A stretch of 64,000 nt of DNA, from positions 62,001-126,000 of the forward strand of contig JAGBPB010000019.1 of NCBI GenBank assembly GCA_017633615.1, in the 5' to 3' direction. Shown piece by piece: positions 57,680-64,000 of this stretch (its first letter is position 1; each line of letters starts with the position of its first letter). Source of the DNA: Bacteroidaceae bacterium. GTDB lineage: Bacteria; Bacteroidota; Bacteroidia; Bacteroidales; Bacteroidaceae. A program made the position numbers and the translations under genes. Under the pieces are notes generated by a model. The model had not been told where the DNA came from and did not search any database. It was given only the letters and a program-made list of their open reading frames with translations.

Positions 57680-60028
57680 TCACTTGCTCAGGGAGTCGTG
57701 CATGGCGGCAGCAGCGCGGCGTCCGTCACCCATAGCAAGGATTACAGTAGCACCGCCGCGGACAATGTCACCACCTGCAAAGATTGTAGGTATTGATGAC
57801 TGCATGTTGTCGTTTACGGCGATGGTGTTCTTGCGGCCCAGCTCCAGACCCTCAATTGACTTGGGTACGATGGGGTTGGGGGATACACCTACAGCTACGA
57901 TTACCATATCGACATCGATTGTGATGGTCTCGCCGGTGGGAACCGGGCTGCGGCGGCCGCTTGCATCGGGCTCACCAAGTTCCATCTTCTCAAGTACAGC
58001 CTGCTTAACGCGACCGTTCTCATCGCCGATGTAGCGGATGGGGTTGTGGAGTGTCATAAACTCGACACCCTCTTCCTTGGCATGCTTAACCTCCTCCAAG
58101 CGAGCGGGCATCTCCTCCTCACTGCGGCGGTAAACGATCATGGCGCGCTCGGCACCCAGACGCAGGGCGGTGCGGACAGAGTCCATAGCGGTGTTACCGC
58201 CACCAACAATCATCATCTTCTTACCGAATGTTACGGGGGTATCGGACTCCTTGCTTGCGGCATCCATCAGGTTGACGCGTGTCAGATACTCGTTTGATGA
58301 CATTATATTGATAAGGTTCTCACCCTCAATGTTCATGAAGTTGGGCAGACCGGCACCTGAGCCTACGAAAATGCCCTTGTAACCCTCAGCCTCAAGCTCG
58401 CTTACCTTAACTGTCTTACCTATGATGCAGTCCTTAACGAACTTGACACCCATCTTCTGCAGGTTCTCAATCTCTACGTCAACAATCTTGTTGGGCAGAC
58501 GGAACTCAGGAATACCATACTTGAGCACACCGCCAATCTCATGCAGAGCCTCGAATACGGTTACGTCATAACCGAACTTGGCCATATCACCAGCGAATGA
58601 AAGGCCTGAAGGACCTGAACCGATTACTGCTATCTTCTTGCCGTTTGATGCTGCAACCTCAGGTACTGAGATGTTGCCACTCTCACGCTCGTAATCAGCA
58701 GCAAAGCGCTCCAGATAACCTATGGCAACAGGCTTCTTACCCATCTTGAGGTGGATACACTTGCTCTCGCACTGCTTCTCCTGCGGGCAAACACGGCCGC
58801 AGACAGCGGGCAGGGCGCTGGTGTGCTTGAGCACCTTGGCGGCAGCAAGATAGTTGCCGCGCTCAATATTCTTGATGAATGAAGGAATCTCAATGTTTAC
58901 AGGGCAGCCCTCCATGCAAGAGGGGTTGGCGCAGTCAAGGCAACGCTTGGCTTCCAGAAGAGCCTGCTCCTCAGTAAGACCCTGGTTAACCTCCTCCTTG
59001 CGGCTGTGCCTGCGGTAGTCAGGTGCCAGCTCGTTCATGACGCAACGCTCAATTGCGGTGCGGTCCTTGGGCTTCATAGTAGCGCGCAGATCGGCTCTCC
59101 ACTGTGCGTTGCGGTCAGTCAGAACCTCAATGGGCTCAACCTCGGCCTTGGCCTTGCTACCACCGCAGCAGCATGAAGCCTTCTCCTCTGCTGGAGCTGC
59201 GGCAGCAACTGACTCCTCCAGCTTTTTCATTTCCTCACGCTCAGTCTCCTTGAAGGCACCCATACGCTTCATCATACCGTCCCAGTCAACCTCATGGCCG
59301 TCAAACTCAGGACCGTCCACGCATACGAACTTGGTCTTGCCACCAACGCTTACACGGCAGGCACCGCACATACCGGTACCATCAACCATGATGGTGTTGA
59401 GAGATACATCAGTAGAAATATTGTATTTCTGTGTGAGCAGGCAGCAGAACTTCATCATGATGGCGGGGCCGATGGCGAAGCACTTGTCAACCTTCTCGCG
59501 GTTGATTACCTCTTCCATACCTACGGTTACAACGCCCTTGTTTCCATATGAGCCGTCATCGGTCATGATGATAGTCTCATCAGCATATTTGCGTACTTCA
59601 TCCTCAAGGATGATAAGCTCCTTGGTACGGCCTGCAAGAACTGCAATAACCTTGTTGCCGGCCTCCTTCAAGGCCTTGATGATGGGGAGCATGGGGGCGG
59701 TACCAACACCACCTCCGGCGCAAAGCACTGTACCGAAATTTTCAATATGGGTGGCCTGGCCCAGAGGACCAACCACGTCAGTGATCATATCACCAGCTTC
59801 AAGCTTGCAGAGACGGTTGGTTGAGAGGCCGATGCGCTGTACAACCAGTGTGATGGTGCCGCGCTTTACATCGGAATCAGCGATTGTAAGCGGAATTCGC
59901 TCACCTTTCTCTCCAATGCGGATGATTACAAAGTGACCTGCTCTGCGTGATTTTGCAATAAGCGGAGCTTCAACTTCAAACTTGAATACATTCTCTGAAA
60001 ACTGCTGTTTGGATACAATCCTGTTCAT
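57680..60028 (-). CDS. Single-chain NfnA-NfnB/GltA-like flavoprotein (ferredoxin-NADP reductase-type + NADPH glutamate-synthase-type)
   Basis: A 782-residue cytosolic protein with two fused parts. Residues 1-245 are a dihydroorotate-dehydrogenase-B/sulfide-dehydrogenase-type FAD/NAD domain with a [2Fe-2S] site (Cys221, 224, 236 in GTGMCGACRVSV). A charged linker with CCC at 286-288 follows. Residues 300-782 are a GltD/GltA-like domain with 4Fe-4S cysteines (363, 366, 371, 375 and 410, 414, 420, 424), FAD motif GSGPSGLS and NADP motif GGGNTAMDS. In anaerobes such proteins are NfnAB transhydrogenases, bifurcating electrons between NADPH, NADH and ferredoxin. Whether this one bifurcates or serves glutamate synthesis cannot be told. 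The fusion is common in Bacteroidales. Confidence 0.9.
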   Translation of the reverse strand: MNRIVSKQQFSENVFKFEVEAPLIAKSRRAGHFVIIRIGEKGERIPLTIADSDVKRGTITLVVQRIGLSTNRLCKLEAGDMITDVVGPLGQATHIENFGTVLCAGGGVGTAPMLPIIKALKEAGNKVIAVLAGRTKELIILEDEVRKYADETIIMTDDGSYGNKGVVTVGMEEVINREKVDKCFAIGPAIMMKFCCLLTQKYNISTDVSLNTIMVDGTGMCGACRVSVGGKTKFVCVDGPEFDGHEVDWDGMMKRMGAFKETEREEMKKLEESVAAAAPAEEKASCCCGGSKAKAEVEPIEVLTDRNAQWRADLRATMKPKDRTAIERCVMNELAPDYRRHSRKEEVNQGLTEEQALLEAKRCLDCANPSCMEGCPVNIEIPSFIKNIERGNYLAAAKVLKHTSALPAVCGRVCPQEKQCESKCIHLKMGKKPVAIGYLERFAADYERESGNISVPEVAASNGKKIAVIGSGPSGLSFAGDMAKFGYDVTVFEALHEIGGVLKYGIPEFRLPNKIVDVEIENLQKMGVKFVKDCIIGKTVKVSELEAEGYKGIFVGSGAGLPNFMNIEGENLINIMSSNEYLTRVNLMDAASKESDTPVTFGKKMMIVGGGNTAMDSVRTALRLGAERAMIVYRRSEEEMPARLEEVKHAKEEGVEFMTLHNPIRYIGDENGRVKQAVLEKMELGEPDASGRRSPVPTGETITIDVDMVIVAVGVSPNPIVPKSIEGLELGRKNTIAVNDNMQSSIPTIFAGGDIVRGGATVILAMGDGRRAAAAMHDSLSK

Positions 60029-60067
60029 ATTTTGTCTATTTTCTTAGCAATCGGTTTTTTTGTCGCG

Positions 60068-60075
60068 CAAAGTTA
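60068..60075 (-). promoter_or_regulatory. Candidate -7 box for the NfnAB-like gene
   Basis: The minus strand reads TAACTTTG, matching TAnnTTTG, 39 bases before the ATG at 60028. No good -33 box is found at the usual spacing. Confidence 0.5.
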
Positions 60076-60130
60076 TCAATTAATACTTTTTGTGTTTATA
60101 TTTGTCTTACCTAATTTTAATAAAGGACCG

Positions 60131-60138
60131 TAATTTTG
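60131..60138 (+). promoter_or_regulatory. Candidate -7 box of the glycogen-type gene cluster
   Basis: TAATTTTG matches TAnnTTTG. A TTTG is present at 60101-60104 but 26 bases away, longer than the usual spacing. The leader to the ATG at 60188 would be about 45 bases. Confidence 0.5.
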
Positions 60139-60187
60139 CATTTATTTGCAAAATTATGCATAATAAATAAGTATATATACAAAACAA

Positions 60188-62125
60188 ATGAGCTATCTGC
60201 GTTTTGACAAAACCCTGATGACCAACCTTGAGGAGACGCTGCCCAGGGAGATTCTGCGCACCAACCGTTCAGGCGCATATCACTGCACCACGATAGTTGA
60301 CTGCAACACGCGCAAGTATCATGGACTGTTGGTGGTGCCGTTGCCTGAATTGGATGATGAGAACCACGTACTGCTCTCATCTCTAGATGAAACGGTCATT
60401 CAGCACGGGGCTGCATTCAATCTGGGACTGCATCAGTATTGGGGATACAATTTCAGCCCTAGGGGACACAAGTATATAAGGGAATTCAACTGTGACAAGG
60501 TTCCTACTACCATATATCGCGTGGGTGGTGTGCTGCTCAAGAAAGAGAAACTTTTTGAGCATAATGAGAACCGCATACTTATACGATATACGCTGCTTGA
60601 TGCCCATTCAGAGACCACTCTGCGTTTACAACCTTTCCTGGCATTCAGGAGCGTGCGCCAGTTCACTCATGAGAACAGCAATGCCAGCCGTGAGTATCAG
60701 ATGGTGGAGAACGGCATAAAGACCTCAATGTATCCTGGTTATCCTGAGCTGTACATGCAGTTCAGCAAGGAGAATGAGTTTGTGTTCCGTCCGGACTGGT
60801 ACCGCAAGTTTGAGTACTCAAAAGAGCTGGAGCGCGGATATGATTTCAATGAGGATCTCTATGTGCCCGGTTACTTTGAGATGCCTATTAAGAAAGGTGA
60901 GAGCATAGTATTCTCAGCAGGTTTGTCAGAGGTTAAGACCAAGGGGTTGAAGCGTACGTTTACCGTTGAGGCAAATGAACGTACTCCGCGCGACAACTTC
61001 TATCACTGCCTTAAGAATGCAGCCCATCAGTTCCATAACAAGGCGGGCGGTCATCATTATATCCTGGCGGGTTACCCGTGGTTCAAGTGCCGAGCACGTG
61101 ACCTTTTTGTGTCACTGCCTGGACTTACGCTTTCCATCAGGGAAACGTCTGAATTTGAAAGCGTCATGTACACAGCTCAGGAGGCGATACACGCCTTCAT
61201 TAAGGGCGTGCCCAGTACTCTGCAGATTTATGAGATGGAGCATCCCGATGTATTCCTTTGGGCTGTGTGGGCTATCCAGCAGTATGCCAAAAGAGTGTCA
61301 AGGGAACAGGCCTGGAACAAATACGGTAAACTTCTCACGGAGATGATGGATTTCCTGAGGCATAACCGTCATTACAATTTCTTCCTTCACAGCAACGGTC
61401 TGGTACACATTAACGGTAAGGAAAAGGCTGAAACTTGGATGAATTCTACTGCCAACGGCGTTCCAGTGATACCGCGTACAGGTTATGTGGTTGAGATAAA
61501 CGCTCTCTGGTACAATGCCCTTATGTTTGTGGCTGACCTTACAAGGGAGTTCGGCAAGGCTGATTACTCAAAGCGTTTGGAGGCTCTTGCCGCACAGACT
61601 GCAAAGTCATTCGTCAAGACATTTGTCAACCAGTATGGTTATCTGTATGATTTTGTTGACAAGGATGCTCCTGACTGGAGCGTGCGTCCCAACCAGATAT
61701 TCGCTGTGGCACTTGATTACTCTCCGCTGGATCTCAAGCAGCAGAAAGCTGTGGTGGATATCGTGACCAAGGAACTGCTCACTCCCAAGGGCTTGCGTTC
61801 ACTCAGCCCCAAGAGTATGGGATACAACCCCAACTACGTGGGTCCGCAGCGCGAGCGTGATTATGCGTACCATCAGGGTACCGCATGGCCCTGGCTGGCA
61901 GGATTCTACTTTGAGGCTTATCTCAAGGTATTCAAGATAAACGGACTCTCATTCGTGGAGCGTCAGATGATAGGTTATGAGGATGAGATGACATCGCACT
62001 GCATAGGTTCTCTGCCTGAACTGTTTGACGGCAATCCGCCGTTCAAGGGCAGGGGAGCCGTATCATTCGCAATGAATGTGGCGGAGATACTGAGGACTAT
62101 TAAGATGATTAATGAATTTGAATAA
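60188..62125 (+). CDS. Glycogen debranching enzyme, amylo-alpha-1,6-glucosidase (GH133 type)
   Basis: A 645-residue cytosolic enzyme. The N-terminal GDE_N domain (about 1-250) starts SYLRFDKTLMTNLEETLPREILRTNRSGAYHCTTIVDCNTRKYHG, of which NRSGAYHCTTI and RKYHGLLV are diagnostic. The catalytic (alpha/alpha)6 domain contains GYPWFKCRARDLFVSLPGL (about 292-310) and QGTAWPWLAGFYFEAY (about 563-578), with acidic residues characteristic of GH133. It removes alpha-1,6 glucose branches of glycogen. It is followed within six bases by a GT4 synthase and then by GH57, all on glycogen/maltodextrin chemistry. Length fits the prokaryotic GH133 family. Confidence 0.9.
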   Translation: MSYLRFDKTLMTNLEETLPREILRTNRSGAYHCTTIVDCNTRKYHGLLVVPLPELDDENHVLLSSLDETVIQHGAAFNLGLHQYWGYNFSPRGHKYIREFNCDKVPTTIYRVGGVLLKKEKLFEHNENRILIRYTLLDAHSETTLRLQPFLAFRSVRQFTHENSNASREYQMVENGIKTSMYPGYPELYMQFSKENEFVFRPDWYRKFEYSKELERGYDFNEDLYVPGYFEMPIKKGESIVFSAGLSEVKTKGLKRTFTVEANERTPRDNFYHCLKNAAHQFHNKAGGHHYILAGYPWFKCRARDLFVSLPGLTLSIRETSEFESVMYTAQEAIHAFIKGVPSTLQIYEMEHPDVFLWAVWAIQQYAKRVSREQAWNKYGKLLTEMMDFLRHNRHYNFFLHSNGLVHINGKEKAETWMNSTANGVPVIPRTGYVVEINALWYNALMFVADLTREFGKADYSKRLEALAAQTAKSFVKTFVNQYGYLYDFVDKDAPDWSVRPNQIFAVALDYSPLDLKQQKAVVDIVTKELLTPKGLRSLSPKSMGYNPNYVGPQRERDYAYHQGTAWPWLAGFYFEAYLKVFKINGLSFVERQMIGYEDEMTSHCIGSLPELFDGNPPFKGRGAVSFAMNVAEILRTIKMINEFE

Positions 62126-62131
62126 TTAGAT

Positions 62132-63394
62132 ATGAGGGTATTGATGTTCGGCTGGGAGTTCCCTCCTCATATACTTGGAGGATTGGGTACGGCCAGCTAC
62201 GGATTGACAAGAGGACTGGCTAATCAGGGGAACGTGGATATTACGTTCTGCCTGCCAAAACCGTGGGGCGATGAGGATCAGAGCTTCATGAAGATTGTGG
62301 GAATGAATACCGTTCCTGTGGTTTGGCGCAATCCTGACAACAGCATTCTGAAATCAAGGTATCCGTGGATGGACTCTGAGGACTATTACCGTTTCCGTGA
62401 CCACATCTATTCTGATTTCAGCAATCTTTATACCAATGACTTGGGTTGCATAGAGTTTTCAGGCCGATATCCTGACAACCTGCATGAGGAGATAAACAAT
62501 TACTCAATTGTGGCCGGTGTAGTGGCACGTACTGAGCAGTTTGATATTATCCACTCTCATGACTGGCTGACCTATCCTGCGGGCATTCATGCCAAACAGG
62601 TGAGCGGCAAGCCTCTGGTTATACATGTTCACGCCACTGATTTTGATCGCAGTCGCGGTAATGTGAACCCTACAGTCTATGCCATTGAGAAGAATGGTAT
62701 GGACTATGCTGACCACATTATGTGCGTGAGTGAACTTACGCGCCAGACGGTAATTAACAAATACCATCAGGATCCGCGCAAGGTATCCACCATGCATAAT
62801 GCCGTGGAGCCTCTGCCGCAGGAGATACAGGATATTGTCCCGCAAAAGAAACCGCATGAGAAGGTGGTTACATTCCTGGGCCGTATCACAATGCAGAAAG
62901 GTCCCGAGTATTTTGTTGAGGCTGCAGCACTGGTGCTCAAGCGTACCCGCGATATCCGTTTCTGCATGGCCGGAAGCGGTGATATGATGAACGCCATGAT
63001 CACTATGGCGGCAGATCGCGGCATTGCTGACCGTTTTCACTTCCCTGGATTCATGAAAGGAAAACAGGTGTATGAATGCCTTAAGGCCAGCGACGTGTAT
63101 ATAATGCCTTCGGTATCGGAACCGTTCGGTATCTCTCCATTGGAGGCTATGCAGTGTGAGGTGCCCACCATCATCTCCAAGCAGTCAGGCTGTGCCGAGA
63201 TTCTGGAGAAATGTATCAAGGTTGACTACTGGGATATCCACGCTATGGCTGATGCCATCTACTCCATCTGCAACTATCCGGCACTCTATGAGTATCTCAA
63301 GGTGGAGGGCAAGAAGGAGGTCGATGCCATAACATGGGATAAGGTGGGAGAGCGTATCCTGTCGCGTTACAAGAAGCTTTTAGGCATTAAATGA
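62132..63394 (+). CDS. GT4-family glycosyltransferase, probable glycogen synthase
   Basis: A 420-residue cytosolic protein with the GT-B fold. The N-terminal loop VLMFGWEFPPHILGGLGTAS (4-20) is the nucleotide/acceptor glycine-rich region typical of starch/glycogen-synthase-like GT4 enzymes. HSHDWLTYPAG and HVHATDFDR form the acceptor site. The C-domain has GRITMQKGPEYFVEA (250-264) and the E-x7-E motif EPFGISPLE (Glu330 and Glu338) for the sugar donor. It would extend alpha-1,4 glucan from UDP- or ADP-glucose. The position between the debranching enzyme and GH57 supports glycogen synthesis. The donor is not shown directly. Confidence 0.87.
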   Translation: MRVLMFGWEFPPHILGGLGTASYGLTRGLANQGNVDITFCLPKPWGDEDQSFMKIVGMNTVPVVWRNPDNSILKSRYPWMDSEDYYRFRDHIYSDFSNLYTNDLGCIEFSGRYPDNLHEEINNYSIVAGVVARTEQFDIIHSHDWLTYPAGIHAKQVSGKPLVIHVHATDFDRSRGNVNPTVYAIEKNGMDYADHIMCVSELTRQTVINKYHQDPRKVSTMHNAVEPLPQEIQDIVPQKKPHEKVVTFLGRITMQKGPEYFVEAAALVLKRTRDIRFCMAGSGDMMNAMITMAADRGIADRFHFPGFMKGKQVYECLKASDVYIMPSVSEPFGISPLEAMQCEVPTIISKQSGCAEILEKCIKVDYWDIHAMADAIYSICNYPALYEYLKVEGKKEVDAITWDKVGERILSRYKKLLGIK

Positions 63395-63406
63395 ATTTAG
63401 AATAAA

Positions 63407-63412
63407 AAGGAG
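63407..63412 (+). promoter_or_regulatory. Shine-Dalgarno-like site before the GH57 gene
   Basis: AAGGAG lies nine bases before the ATG at 63422. Such a site is unusual here, as most genes in this window have none. It decides the start of the GH57 gene. Confidence 0.5.
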
Positions 63413-63421
63413 AAACAGCAT

Positions 63422-64000
63422 ATGAAAACAATCTGTCTGTATTTTGAGATTCATCAGATAATCCATCTCAAGAGGTACCGTTTCTTTGACATAGGCACAG
63501 ATCATTATTATTTTGATGACTATGCCAATGATACCAGTATTACCAATATAGCTGAGAATTCATACGTCCCGGCCCTTAATACTCTGATTAAGATGGCACG
63601 TGAGAGCGAGGGCGCTTTCAAACTGGCTCTGTCACTCTCTGGTGTAGGCCTGGAACAGCTGGAGCGTTATGCGCCTCAGGTTATAGACCTTCTGCAGGAA
63701 TTGAATGCAACCGGATGTGTGGAGTTCATAGCAGAGCCTTACTCACACGGCTTGGCTTCACTTGCGCCCAACGCTGAACAGTCATTCCGTGATGAGGTTA
63801 AGCGCCAGGTTGACAAGATTAACCAACTGTTCGGTCAGAAACCCAAGGTGTTCCGCAACTCCAGCCTTATCTATGACGATGAGATAGGAGGTATGGTGGC
63901 CGATATGGGATTCAAGGGCATACTCACAGAGGGTGCCAAGCATATCCTTGGCTGGAAGAGTCCGCATTACCTGTATCACTGCGCTTTGAACCCCAACCTT
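63422..64000 (+). CDS. GH57-family amylase, N-terminal part (cut by window end)
   Basis: An open frame of 193 codons to the window edge. The start MKTICLYFEIHQIIHLKRY carries the GH57 N-terminal motif, with the conserved histidine-glutamine pair. LSLSGVGLEQLERYAPQVI, FIAEPYSHGLASLAP and FRNSSLIYDDEIGGMVADMGF match the central parts of the GH57 barrel, with the FIAEPYSH segment typical of the alpha-amylase branch in Bacteroides. The catalytic nucleophile region may lie at or past the cut. With the debranching enzyme and GT4 synthase upstream, it probably works on glycogen or maltodextrin. The gene must be about twice this long or more. Confidence 0.88.
   Translation, partial: MKTICLYFEIHQIIHLKRYRFFDIGTDHYYFDDYANDTSITNIAENSYVPALNTLIKMARESEGAFKLALSLSGVGLEQLERYAPQVIDLLQELNATGCVEFIAEPYSHGLASLAPNAEQSFRDEVKRQVDKINQLFGQKPKVFRNSSLIYDDEIGGMVADMGFKGILTEGAKHILGWKSPHYLYHCALNPNL

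Noticed and set aside
59037..59936. 299-codon frame antisense to the NfnAB-like gene
   Set aside because: The minus-strand protein has all cofactor motifs, and the antisense frame has no recognisable domain and proline/serine-rich shadow composition.
1..64000. Search for tRNA, rRNA, CRISPR arrays, insertion sequences and attachment sites
   Set aside because: By eye I found no cloverleaf, repeat-spacer array, transposase or integrase gene. Intergenic spaces are all under 300 bases and are accounted for by promoters and hairpins.

Overview
The window reads as a chromosomal segment of a Bacteroidales bacterium (Bacteroidota), closest in feel to Prevotella and its relatives. I base this on several signs. 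Nearly every intergenic region carries the Bacteroidota -7 promoter motif TAnnTTTG, and Shine-Dalgarno sites are almost absent. The families present are typical of the order: Porin_10-type porin, DUF4468, DUF3575, DUF1573, a tiny histone H1-like protein, BlaI/M56-TonB, and short type IX-like C-terminal tails. The species cannot be named from the sequence alone. I see no rRNA, tRNA, CRISPR array, insertion sequence or phage gene, and no gene-free stretch longer than 300 bases.

Layout. 1-4.0 kb (minus): a cut-off Gfo/Idh/MocA oxidoreductase, a porin, a degenerate J-domain membrane protein and a DUF4468 protein. 4.2-4.5 kb: a histone H1-like gene whose 3' end is repeated in inverted orientation just downstream. 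4.6-10.1 kb (minus): a complete RND efflux operon (adaptor, pump, TolC). 10.2-13.1 kb: an unknown exported protein, a DUF3108/TapB-like protein and an M20 dipeptidase. 13.2-18.9 kb (minus): a MacAB-TolC-like ABC export operon with two separate permeases. 19.2-21.8 kb: a GH3 lipoprotein with a PA14 insert carrying an unusual FGG repeat. 22-23.7 kb: a BlaI repressor and an M56/TonB sensor. 23.7-31.2 kb (minus): a very compact seven-gene operon joining outer-membrane proteins, a His-rich COG0523 metallochaperone GTPase, a Fur-family regulator, a QueH/5-formyl-THF cyclo-ligase fusion and a ferredoxin-flavodoxin protein. 31.3-38.2 kb: a nucleoside transporter, a membrane LytTR regulator, guaA, an orphan lipoprotein and a GH43 lipoprotein.

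38.3-53.3 kb (plus) is the most interesting part: a nine-gene, 15-kb apparent operon. It encodes a membrane HEAT-like protein, a processive GT2 synthase, a TPR plus outer-membrane-barrel exporter, a DUF4838 lipoprotein with a hydrolase-like fold, a DUF1573 lipoprotein, a small protein with a type IX-like tail, a secreted beta-helix (DUF4353-like) protein and two secreted CotH-family kinases. I read it as a synthase-dependent extracellular polysaccharide system coupled to extracellular phosphorylation and surface binding. I know of no described system with this composition.

53.3-57.1 kb (minus): mnmE, a nucleoside phosphorylase and a TPR/PD40 protein. 57.1-57.5 kb: a DUF486 membrane protein. 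57.7-60.0 kb (minus): a single-chain NfnA-NfnB/GltA-like flavoprotein. 60.2-64.0 kb (plus): a glycogen-type cluster of GH133 debranching enzyme, GT4 synthase and a GH57 amylase cut by the window end.
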